A stretch of DNA of 64,000 nucleotides, taken from Acidobacteriota bacterium. Its GTDB lineage: Bacteria > Acidobacteriota > Terriglobia > Terriglobales > Acidobacteriaceae. The translations under genes and the position numbers were made by a program. Under the pieces are notes generated by a model. That model was not told the DNA's origin. It did not search any database and saw nothing but the letters and a program-made list of their open reading frames with translations. The stretch covers positions 18,019 through 82,018 of the forward strand of contig QIBA01000043.1 in NCBI GenBank assembly GCA_003225175.1. Direction: 5' to 3'. This document shows, one piece after another, positions 8,359 to 15,840 of the stretch (its first letter is position 1; each line of letters begins with the position of its first letter).

Positions 8359-9507
8359 CTATGCCACGCGGCTGGCACCATCCGCAGCGGGAGTAATGTA
8401 CACGTCAGGTGCGAGCCCCGTCGCTTTTTCGTATTCCGAAGCGATGCGTTTGCGGAAGGCGTCGGCCTGTTCACTGGCAACCAGATTAATCGTGCAGCCG
8501 CCGAAGCCGCCTCCGGTCATACGCGAGCCATATGCTCCCGCTTGCTTGCTCGCGATCTCCACCATGACGTCAAGCTCGCGAGAACTTACTTCATAGTCGT
8601 CTCGCAAGCTTTTGTGGGATTCGCCCATCAGCTTACCGAAAGCGGGAAGATCATTCGCTTCAAGCGCTTCGGCGGCACTCTCCACCCGCACATTTTCGCT
8701 TACCACGTGGCGGCAGCGGCGGTAGATGACCGCGGGTAGCGCCTCGCGATGCTGCTCAAGCTGCTCGGGAGTAACGTCTCGAAGTGAACGAACGCCGGGC
8801 AGTTGTTTCCGAAGAATTCGGACGCCCTCTTCGCAGGCCGTACGCCGCTGGTTGTACTCGCCGCTGGCATGCTGGTGCTTCACCATGGTGTTGCAGATCA
8901 CCATGCGCGCACTCGGTGCGAGTGGCAGAAGCTTGAATTGCAGACTGCGGCAATCAAGCATTAACGCATGGTCACGGCGACCATTGCAGGAGATGAATTG
9001 GTCCATAATGCCACAGCGCATGCCGACAAATTCGTTCTCGGCTCTCTGACAGAGCAACGCCAATTGCGTCCTTTCGATCGTTGAGTGTTTTGCGCTGAGC
9101 AGTGCGAATCCGACTGCAACTTCGATGGCAGCCGACGAACTTAGGCCGGCGCCAATCGGCACATCACCGCGGATCAGAATGTCCGCACCATGCAGGCATT
9201 CGCCCGAGCGCCTGATCTGGTCGATGACTCCCACCACATAGTCCGACCAGCTGTGCTTTGGCCGAAGGTCGTGGTCTAGATCAAACGAAACCGTTTCCTC
9301 GAAGCTTTGCGAACGAACGTTGACCTTTGTATCGGAGCGTGGAGCGATCGCCACGGTCGTGTAGAAGTCAATGGCAGCCGGCATAACCAAGCCTTCGTTG
9401 TAGTCCGTGTGCTCGCCGATCAGGTTCACTCGTCCCGGAGCACGAAAAATCTGCGGTTCCTGATCATAGAGTTTGCGGAAGTCTCTCTGCAGAGCCTCGA
9501 TGTCCAT
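8359..9507 (-). CDS. galK: galactokinase
   Basis: GHMP-family kinase of 382 residues that phosphorylates galactose with ATP. The signature PGRVNLIGEHTDYNEGLVMPAAI near residues 22-44 is the galactokinase motif; PIGAGLSSSAAIEVAVGFALL is the ATP-binding GHMP motif 2, and GGGFGGCTINLV the third. I place the start at ATG 9507, four bases after the galE stop; an in-frame ATG at 9543 would overlap the galE end. The longer frame up to 9834 is only read-through inside galE. It is translationally close to both neighbours. Confidence 0.95.
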   Translation of the reverse strand: MDIEALQRDFRKLYDQEPQIFRAPGRVNLIGEHTDYNEGLVMPAAIDFYTTVAIAPRSDTKVNVRSQSFEETVSFDLDHDLRPKHSWSDYVVGVIDQIRRSGECLHGADILIRGDVPIGAGLSSSAAIEVAVGFALLSAKHSTIERTQLALLCQRAENEFVGMRCGIMDQFISCNGRRDHALMLDCRSLQFKLLPLAPSARMVICNTMVKHQHASGEYNQRRTACEEGVRILRKQLPGVRSLRDVTPEQLEQHREALPAVIYRRCRHVVSENVRVESAAEALEANDLPAFGKLMGESHKSLRDDYEVSSRELDVMVEIASKQAGAYGSRMTGGGFGGCTINLVASEQADAFRKRIASEYEKATGLAPDVYITPAADGASRVA

Positions 9508-9511
9508 CGGC

Positions 9512-10513
9512 CTAAGAGGATCTCGCGCCGGCGAGTTCGGCATACCCTTGAGGATGTTGCTGCATCCACTCCCAGGCGCTGGCAACAATGTCGTCGAGCT
9601 TCGGGCGTTTGGGTTTCCATCCGAGTTCTCGCTTGATTTTTTCCGAGCTGGCAACCAGCACCGCCGGATCGCCAGGACGCCGTCCGGTTTCGACCTCCCT
9701 GATTGGTTTCCCGGTGACCCGCCGAGCGGACTCGATGACTTCGCGCACGGAGAACCCAGTCCCACTTCCCAGGTTGTAGATGAGCCGATCGCGCGAGCCG
9801 AGAGCTTCCAGGGCCAGGACATGAGCGTCGGCAAGATCGCTCACGTGGATGTAATCACGAATGCAGGTTCCATCTTTGGTCGGATAGTCCGTCCCGAAGA
9901 TCGAGATCTGTTCCCGTTTTCCCGAGGCCGCCTGAAGTATCAACGGAATCAAGTGTGATTCAGGATTGTGCAGCTCACCGGTGCGTCCGTCCGAACCGGC
10001 GGCATTGAAGTACCGCAAACTCGCGTAACGCAGGCCGTGGATGCGATGGAACCAGGTAAGCATCTGCTCCACCAGCAGCTTGGACTCGCCATAGACGTTG
10101 GTAGGCTGTAGCTCGTCATCTTCCTGGATTGGAACTCGCTTCGGATTGCCATAGAGCGCCGCCGTAGAAGAAAAAATGAATTTCCCTACGCCATGAGCCA
10201 ACATTGCCTCGAGGAGCGTGAGAGTGGAGGCGGAATTGTTCCGAAAATACCGTTCTGGGACCTGCATCGATTCGCCGGCTTCGATGAGTGCGGCGAAATG
10301 GAGCACCGCTTCGGGACGATGTTCGCGAAAGACGGCATCGAGCTGAGCGCGGTCAGCGATCTCTCCCCTAACGAGCTTCGCCTCTGCAGGAAGTGCCTCG
10401 GCATATCCTTTGCTTAGGTTGTCGTAGACAACTACTTTATGTCCGCTATCGAGCAGAGCCCGCACGGTGGTTGCGCCGATATAGCCGGCGCCACCAGTCA
10501 CTACGACCCTCAT
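9512..10513 (-). CDS. galE: UDP-glucose 4-epimerase
   Basis: Short-chain dehydrogenase-like epimerase of 333 residues interconverting UDP-galactose and UDP-glucose. The NAD motif TGGAGYIGATT is at the very N-terminus, the catalytic YxxxK is in YGESKLLVEQML, and RYFNAAGSDGRTGE and GTCIRDYIHVSDLADAH are classic GalE blocks. The ATG at 10513 has AGGAG 6 bases upstream; the ten codons before it come from a palindromic repeat and should be untranslated. It is the first gene of the gal operon. Confidence 0.95.
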   Translation of the reverse strand: MRVVVTGGAGYIGATTVRALLDSGHKVVVYDNLSKGYAEALPAEAKLVRGEIADRAQLDAVFREHRPEAVLHFAALIEAGESMQVPERYFRNNSASTLTLLEAMLAHGVGKFIFSSTAALYGNPKRVPIQEDDELQPTNVYGESKLLVEQMLTWFHRIHGLRYASLRYFNAAGSDGRTGELHNPESHLIPLILQAASGKREQISIFGTDYPTKDGTCIRDYIHVSDLADAHVLALEALGSRDRLIYNLGSGTGFSVREVIESARRVTGKPIREVETGRRPGDPAVLVASSEKIKRELGWKPKRPKLDDIVASAWEWMQQHPQGYAELAGARSS

Positions 10514-10528
10514 GGTTTCTCCTCGGCA

Positions 10529-10556
10529 GTAGAGACGCAGCATGCTGCGTCTCTAC
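10529..10556. repeat. 28-bp perfect palindrome, copy 2
   Basis: Identical over all 28 bases to 716-743. It lies 15 bases upstream of the galE start, within what should be the 5' leader or promoter of the gal operon. A transcript reading into galE would carry a 14-bp perfect hairpin just before the ribosome site. Confidence 0.9.
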
Positions 10557-10669
10557 CATGCTGATTGCGCGAAGCATCTAGTCTTACACACCGTGATTAT
10601 TGATCCTGGTTACGGGTTTCAGTACGCGAGACCCAGCACTCCGGAAGCCGGGCAGTTACGAAGCGGCAC

Positions 10670-10698
10670 TTGACGGCTCGCGAATTGTGCACTAGGAT
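10670..10698 (+). promoter_or_regulatory. predicted housekeeping promoter of the threonine operon
   Basis: TTGACG (10670-10675) is separated by exactly 17 bases from TAGGAT (10693-10698). The predicted start of transcription near 10704-10706 is only about 6 bases before the leader-peptide ATG at 10711, so the leader peptide would be made from a nearly leaderless mRNA. The -10 match is 4 of 6. Confidence 0.5.
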
Positions 10699-10710
10699 GA
10701 CGAGACTTTG

Positions 10711-10794
10711 ATGAACTCCCGCCGAATTACCATGTCGATGACAACAACAGGGACAATTATGTCCACTGCTCGACCGGCGGAGGGGGATATCTAA
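10711..10794 (+). CDS. thrL: threonine operon leader peptide
   Basis: A 27-codon open frame, too short for normal gene calling. Residues 6-19 read ITMSMTTTGTIMST: six Thr, two Ile and three Met codons in 14 positions, on top of the initiating Met. It stops 86 bases before the aspartokinase start and 24 bases before a perfect terminator. Thr/Ile runs directly before threonine biosynthesis genes are the signature of the Escherichia coli thrL attenuator. The Met codons suggest that the third product of the aspartate pathway may also be sensed. No clear ribosome site is present; initiation may be near-leaderless. The symbol is by analogy. Confidence 0.8.
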   Translation: MNSRRITMSMTTTGTIMSTARPAEGDI

Positions 10795-10851
10795 GCACTA
10801 ATAAGTTCTAGAGATACCAAAACCCACCGCCAAAAGGCGGTGGGTTTTTTA
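10716..10851 (+). promoter_or_regulatory. threonine attenuator: mutually exclusive RNA hairpins
   Basis: Four segments are visible. Segment 1 (10716-10723, CTCCCGCC) can pair with segment 2 (10776-10782, GGCGGAG) with one bulged C. Segment 2 (10776-10784, GGCGGAGGG) can pair instead with segment 3 (10823-10831, CCCACCGCC) in 8 of 9 positions, making an antiterminator. Segment 3 pairs perfectly with segment 4 to form the terminator. A ribosome stalled at the Thr codons (10741-10755) would leave segment 2 free and allow read-through. One reaching the stop at 10792-10794 would cover segment 2 and let the terminator form. Confidence 0.78.
10819..10851 (+). terminator. intrinsic terminator of the threonine attenuator
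   Basis: A 13-bp perfect stem, AAAACCCACCGCC (10819-10831) with GGCGGTGGGTTTT (10836-10848), around an AAAA loop, running into a T tract. It lies upstream of the aspartokinase start and not after a gene, so its role is to stop transcription before the operon. Confidence 0.93.
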
Positions 10852-10880
10852 TTTCCCGGAACTGTGAACCTGGAGTTGCC

Positions 10881-12308
10881 ATGCTGGTAATGAAGTTTGG
10901 CGGAACCTCGGTAGCTTGCGCGGAAAACATCGCTCGCATCGCGAGAATCGTGCGCGAACGGCTTCACCTCCAACCTGTGGTCGTCGTCAGTGCATTGGCC
11001 GGGGTTACCGACGGCTTGCAGAGGATGGGTGCGCTGAGTCGTGATGGCGAAGTTGAGGAGGCGTTATCGCTTCTTCAAGTCTGCGAAGATCGCCATTGCG
11101 AAGCCGCTAGAGCATTGCTCTCGAACAAGAGCGAAGCATTTTTGCAGAACGACCTGCGGCCGCTTTTTGACGAGGCTGGTGCTCTGCTCAAAGCCGTCTT
11201 CGCCGTTCAGGAGCTGACTCCGCGTACCCTCGATCGGCTGCTCGGCTTTGGCGAACGCTGGTCGAGCCGTCTGGTTGCGGAAGCATTTCGCGCTGAAGGT
11301 CTTCGCGCGGTTCACGTGAATGCCTGCGATGTCGTGATCACCGATGCGAACTATTCGCATGCCGCGCCGCTGGTGGATCTCATCAGAGCCCGCGTAGCCA
11401 CCAAGATTCGTCCGCGAGTGCAGAGCGGCTGCGTTCCCGTGCTCGGCGGATTCATCGGATCAACTGAGGACGGTATTCCCACTACGCTAGGTCGCGGCGG
11501 CTCCGATTACACAGCATCGATTCTCGGCGCCAGCATCGACGCCGATTCCATCGAGATCTGGACCGATGTAGACGGAATGATGACCGCCGATCCCCGCATT
11601 TGTCCGGACGCGCAAAACATTGAATCCATCAGCTTTGATGAAGCCGCCGAACTTGCGCATTTTGGAGCCAAAGTATTGCATCCGAAGACGCTGCAGCCTG
11701 CCGTGAATCGTGGCATTCCCGTTTATGTCCTTAACTCGCGGCATCCGGAGAACTGCGGGACGCGCGTGGAAGTTGCAGAGCCGAGTGAAGAAGGCCGGGT
11801 TCGATCCGTCGCCTGTAAGCGCGGCATCACTCTGGCAGAGGTATTCGCACGCCAGGGACTCGAGGCAAAACTCACCTCCGCGATCTTCGATGCCCTCGAA
11901 CGGCAGAAATGCCTCGTCGATCTCGCCGCGATGTCGCGCTCGAACCTTTCCTTGCTGTTGAACTCTCGCAGCTCGGCAGACGCGCTTTGCGAATTTCTCG
12001 AAGACAAGGCATCGGTCAACGTCGTCGATGGCAGCGCGCTGGTCTCGCTCGTTGGCCGCAACGTCGCGCGAAATCCTGCCATCTGTGCCCGTGCTCTGAA
12101 TGCCCTCCCCGACCTGCCCCTCAGGATGATCTTCCACGGCGCCTCTGACATGAATCTCAGCTTTGTCGTGGCCGAAGAAGATGCCGATAAGGTTGTGCGC
12201 TGTCTGCATGCCGCGTTGTTCCCGCGCCAGCCTGCAGCTCGCCAAGCTGAGGCTCAGGTTCCGCCGAACAAGTCGCAAGAGCCAGCGTTAGTCCAGGCGG
12301 AGGCATAG
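10881..12308 (+). CDS. lysC: aspartokinase
   Basis: Aspartate kinase of 475 residues, first step of the aspartate family pathway. KFGGTS is at residues 5-10; GRGGSDYTASILG and WTDVDGMMTADPR are the nucleotide and aspartate-binding blocks. The last 150 residues hold two ACT regulatory domains (SNLSLLLNSRSS region onward), so feedback by threonine or lysine is likely. The length and early RTLDRLLGFGERWSSRL block resemble the ThrA/LysC class of E. coli, here not fused to homoserine dehydrogenase. It is the first structural gene behind the attenuator; thrA would be an equally fair name. Confidence 0.93.
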   Translation: MLVMKFGGTSVACAENIARIARIVRERLHLQPVVVVSALAGVTDGLQRMGALSRDGEVEEALSLLQVCEDRHCEAARALLSNKSEAFLQNDLRPLFDEAGALLKAVFAVQELTPRTLDRLLGFGERWSSRLVAEAFRAEGLRAVHVNACDVVITDANYSHAAPLVDLIRARVATKIRPRVQSGCVPVLGGFIGSTEDGIPTTLGRGGSDYTASILGASIDADSIEIWTDVDGMMTADPRICPDAQNIESISFDEAAELAHFGAKVLHPKTLQPAVNRGIPVYVLNSRHPENCGTRVEVAEPSEEGRVRSVACKRGITLAEVFARQGLEAKLTSAIFDALERQKCLVDLAAMSRSNLSLLLNSRSSADALCEFLEDKASVNVVDGSALVSLVGRNVARNPAICARALNALPDLPLRMIFHGASDMNLSFVVAEEDADKVVRCLHAALFPRQPAARQAEAQVPPNKSQEPALVQAEA

Positions 12309-12312
12309 AGAC

Positions 12313-13608
12313 ATGGCAACCCAAAGCGTACTCATTGAGAAAAGCGCGCACCTGGTTGCGTCGCTGAATTCACGGAGGGTAGCAATCCTTGGATTCGGGA
12401 CCGTGGGCAAGTCGGTAGCTCGCATTTTGTCGGAAGGAAGAGTGGCTGCCCTGGAACTCAGCCAGGTCTTCAACCGCAATGTTGAGAGAAAGCGTGTTCC
12501 CTGGGTGAACCGCAAGGTTCAGTGGACCGAGAACATCGACGATGTACTCGCGAGCGACGCAGAGTTTGTCGTCGAAGTCATGGGAGGTGTAGAACCCGCG
12601 AAGCAATGGGTTGAAGCCATTCTGGAATCCGGCCGATCAGTGGTTACGGCAAATAAACAACTGATTGCGCGCCATGGCGCAGAACTTTTGGAGATCGCAC
12701 AGGAACACGACTGCCAATTGCTCTTTGGCGCTTCCGTAGCTGGTGGAGTTCCGGTCATCACTGCCCTTGAACACGGACTCGCAGGCGACGAGCTCCAATC
12801 TGTTTGCGGCATTCTCAATGGCACCTGCAACTACATCTTGAGCAAGATGGAAGGCGGAGAATCTTTTCGCGTTGCTTTGGAGGAAGCGCAACGGCTGGGT
12901 TACGCCGAAGCCGATCCCACTGACGACATTGCCGGATATGACACTCGCGCCAAGCTCGTAATCCTCGCGAGAGTGGCTTTGCGTACGGAAATCGCGATCG
13001 AAGAGGTTGTTTGCCAGCCGATCTCCAGCGTCGATCCAGTTGATTTCGAATACGCGCGGGAGTTGGGCTGCACCATCCGACAGATTGGACACGCCGAGCT
13101 CGAAGGAGACAGATGCTGTGCCGCCGTCGAGCCGATGCTGGTTCCCGCGAGTTCACCGCTGGCCCGAGCGCAGGGCTGTGAGAACGTGGTTCTTACCCAA
13201 GGCAAGTTTGGAGGCAGCACTGCGTTCTCTGGTCCAGGTGCTGGTGGCGACGCGACCGCGGTTGCTGTGATCTCAGACCTCGTAACTCTTGCTTCTGCAT
13301 CTTCAGCTCCAGTAATTCGCAAGATGCGAGCCCTGCCTGTCTCGGGTGAATATACCGCGCCATATTTCTTGCGGTTCGTCGTCCGCGACCGGCCCGGCAT
13401 CGTCGCGGCAATTGCTGCGGTTCTCGCGAAGTTTGAAATCAATGTAGACGCCGTGTTCCAGAAGCCGGGTTACGACAAAGCCCACTTACCGTTTGTAGTT
13501 ACGGTTGAGCCGTGCAGCAGCGCAAAGCTTGAGGCAGCTCTTAACGAAATTGCGCGCTATGAATTCCTGGTTGAACAACCCGTCAAACTGAAGATCTTCG
13601 GACGCTGA
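12313..13608 (+). CDS. hom: homoserine dehydrogenase
   Basis: 431 residues; reduces aspartate semialdehyde to homoserine. The NAD(P) motif VAILGFGTVGKSVARIL is at about 17-33. The catalytic domain has VVTANKQLIARHG, GILNGTCNYILSKME and EADPTDDIAGYDTRAKLVILAR, all family hallmarks with the catalytic Lys region. A C-terminal ACT domain (FLRFVVRDRPGIVAAIAAVL) points to threonine feedback. The start is 4 bases after the aspartokinase stop. Confidence 0.95.
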   Translation: MATQSVLIEKSAHLVASLNSRRVAILGFGTVGKSVARILSEGRVAALELSQVFNRNVERKRVPWVNRKVQWTENIDDVLASDAEFVVEVMGGVEPAKQWVEAILESGRSVVTANKQLIARHGAELLEIAQEHDCQLLFGASVAGGVPVITALEHGLAGDELQSVCGILNGTCNYILSKMEGGESFRVALEEAQRLGYAEADPTDDIAGYDTRAKLVILARVALRTEIAIEEVVCQPISSVDPVDFEYARELGCTIRQIGHAELEGDRCCAAVEPMLVPASSPLARAQGCENVVLTQGKFGGSTAFSGPGAGGDATAVAVISDLVTLASASSAPVIRKMRALPVSGEYTAPYFLRFVVRDRPGIVAAIAAVLAKFEINVDAVFQKPGYDKAHLPFVVTVEPCSSAKLEAALNEIARYEFLVEQPVKLKIFGR

Positions 13609-13609
13609 T

Positions 13610-14824
13610 ATGCAACTGCAATGCAGTAATCAACGCTGTGGCGAATCGCTACCCCGCGATTTTGCAGCTTTCGATTGTCCCAAGTGTGGCGACCTGCTGG
13701 AGCTTAGCTGCAATGGCTTTCGGCCTGATCCACTGCAGCTTCGGGCCTTGTGGCGCGATCGCCGTCTTTCTAACGATCCTGCGGATCGCAGCGGCGTCTG
13801 GAGGTTTCGAGAGTTCCTGCCTGATTACTCCGTTGAGCAGATAGTTTCGCTCGGCGAAGGAAATACTCCGCTCATTGCCGGGAACAAGACAGCGGCATTC
13901 GCCGGCTTAAGTAATTTGCGGTTCAAGCACCTGGGTTGGAATCCAACCGGCTCGTTCAAAGATTTAGGAATGACCGTGGCGGTGACCGAAGCGCATGCGC
14001 GAGGAGCCAAGGTCGTAGCTTGCGCGTCGACGGGCAACACCGCGGCTTCCATGGCTGCCTATGCCGCTCGAGCGGGTATCGCTGCTCGGGTCTATTTGCC
14101 AAAAGGAAGACTCTCGGCTGCCAAGGTTGCTCAGTCTCTCGATTACGGCGCTGAGATCGTTGAGGTCGAAGGAAACTTCGACCAGGCTCTCGCAATGATG
14201 ACCGAGCAAAAGAGCTCGTCAGAGTACTTCCTGAACTCCATCAATCCATTCCGCGTTGAGGGTCAGAAGACGACGATCTTCGAGCTGATGGAACAGCTCG
14301 ACTGGAATCCGCCCGACTTCATTGTTGTTCCCGGAGGGAATCTGGGCAATTCTTCCGCATTTGGGAAGGCGCTTCGGGAGCTCTCTGCTGCAGGGTTGAT
14401 TGATCGCGTGCCGCGGCTCGTGATCGTCCAAGCGCGAGGTGCAAATGCGCTGGTGAAAACACTGGCTGCCGGCAGCGGTGAACTTGAAACGGTTGTCGAT
14501 CCGAAGACCTGTGCCAGCGCCATTTCGATCGGCGCTCCACGATCGTGGCGCAAAGCTCTCACCGCTCTCAATTTCACGAAGGGCAACGTTCTCGACGTCA
14601 GCGACGAGGAGATCCTCGAAGCAAAGTCCGTCATCGGGCTTGACGGCATCGGATGCGAGCCCGCCTCCGCGACTACTCTCGCCGGCATCCGGCGTCTCAG
14701 GCGAACTGGAGAAATCGGCGAGCGCGACAGAGTCGTCGCCGTTCTCACCGGTCACGTTCTGAAGGATCCCGACATCATCTTGAAGACGCACAGTGAACGG
14801 CTGGCAGCGGAGGTATCAGCATGA
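13610..14824 (+). CDS. thrC: threonine synthase
   Basis: PLP enzyme of 404 residues converting O-phosphohomoserine to threonine. An N-terminal zinc-ribbon-like segment has two cysteine pairs (CSNQRC and CPKC). The PLP lysine is in NPTGSFKDLGM, and ACASTGNTAASMAAYAA is the phosphate-binding loop region. It belongs to the shorter, class II-like synthases common outside the enterobacteria. Its ATG is one base after the hom stop and its stop overlaps thrB, so translation is probably coupled. Confidence 0.94.
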   Translation: MQLQCSNQRCGESLPRDFAAFDCPKCGDLLELSCNGFRPDPLQLRALWRDRRLSNDPADRSGVWRFREFLPDYSVEQIVSLGEGNTPLIAGNKTAAFAGLSNLRFKHLGWNPTGSFKDLGMTVAVTEAHARGAKVVACASTGNTAASMAAYAARAGIAARVYLPKGRLSAAKVAQSLDYGAEIVEVEGNFDQALAMMTEQKSSSEYFLNSINPFRVEGQKTTIFELMEQLDWNPPDFIVVPGGNLGNSSAFGKALRELSAAGLIDRVPRLVIVQARGANALVKTLAAGSGELETVVDPKTCASAISIGAPRSWRKALTALNFTKGNVLDVSDEEILEAKSVIGLDGIGCEPASATTLAGIRRLRRTGEIGERDRVVAVLTGHVLKDPDIILKTHSERLAAEVSA

Positions 14825-15750
14825 TGTGGAGCGATTGCCTGGAAGGCGTCGAAATTAGTGTGCCGGGATCGATTGCGAACCTCGGTCCCGGCCTCGATAC
14901 GTTAGCGGTAGCCGTGCAGCTTTACCTGAGAGTTCGCATTGTAGGGGTTAGCAACGCAAGACGTGGAAAGCTCGAGTTCTATTTCGAATCGCAGACTCCG
15001 CCCGGCGAGAATCGCATCGAAACATCATTTTTCAAGCTGGCGCAGAATAACGGCGATTTTCCTTCCCTAAAGATCAGCGTCAGCAGCGACATTCCCATGG
15101 GTGCCGGACTCGGCAGCAGCGCCGCCGCGACCATCGCCGGATTTCGTCTCTATGAAGTTCTCTTTGGTAAGCAAAATGAGAATCGACTACTCTCCGCGGC
15201 TTTGCAGTTGGAAGGACACGCTGACAATGCTGCCGCCGCGCTCCTTGGTGGGCTCTCGGTCTGCTGCCAAAAAGATGATGGTTCCGTATCTGCTTTCTCG
15301 CTTCCATGGCCGGAGTCGCTCTGCCTGGTTGTCTTAACTCCGGAGGTCCGGCTGGCAACGCAGACCTCGCGTCAGGCTCTGCCGCAGTCAGTGAGTTTGA
15401 AAGATGCCGTGGCCAACATGCAGCGAGTGTTGCTCCTGCTGCAGTCCATCCAGAGCGGCGACGATGGGGATTTGGCGGAAGCGCTTTGCGACCGCCTTCA
15501 CCAACCGGCGAGAGAATCGATCGTGCCTGGGTTGAGTGCTGCGCTCAAGCTCTCACATCCCGATCTTCTCGGAGTCTTCCTTGGCGGCTCCGGGCCATCG
15601 ATCGTGGCCCTGGCGCGCCAGAGTTGCGACGACATTGCCGATGTCTTGGCGGAAACCTACCGGCCGCTTGGCATTCCGTTTCGAACTTCCACGCTGAGCG
15701 TTCATAACCAGGTGAGCCTTCCTGCCTGCGCTGCGATCAGTTGCAGCTGA
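14821..15750 (+). CDS. thrB: homoserine kinase
   Basis: GHMP kinase of 309 residues that makes O-phosphohomoserine. VPGSIANLGPGLDTLAVA is the N-terminal substrate-side motif. IPMGAGLGSSAAATIAGFRLYE is the ATP-binding motif, and GVFLGGSGPSIVALA is GHMP motif 3. The start overlaps the thrC stop (ATGA). It is the last gene of the operon; the 78 bases after it show no convincing terminator. Confidence 0.95.
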   Translation: MMWSDCLEGVEISVPGSIANLGPGLDTLAVAVQLYLRVRIVGVSNARRGKLEFYFESQTPPGENRIETSFFKLAQNNGDFPSLKISVSSDIPMGAGLGSSAAATIAGFRLYEVLFGKQNENRLLSAALQLEGHADNAAAALLGGLSVCCQKDDGSVSAFSLPWPESLCLVVLTPEVRLATQTSRQALPQSVSLKDAVANMQRVLLLLQSIQSGDDGDLAEALCDRLHQPARESIVPGLSAALKLSHPDLLGVFLGGSGPSIVALARQSCDDIADVLAETYRPLGIPFRTSTLSVHNQVSLPACAAISCS

Positions 15751-15840
15751 GTTAGACGATCTTAAAGCCGTTATCCTGAGGCGCCCTTGCCCGAAGTTTG
15801 AGGATCGAGCAACAAGTCATGTTAGCTTTTGTGTTTGCTC

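Noticed and set aside
9508..9834. Upstream extension of the galK frame
   Set aside because: Lies inside galE, which has strong motifs; the galactokinase fold starts at MDIEALQRDF.
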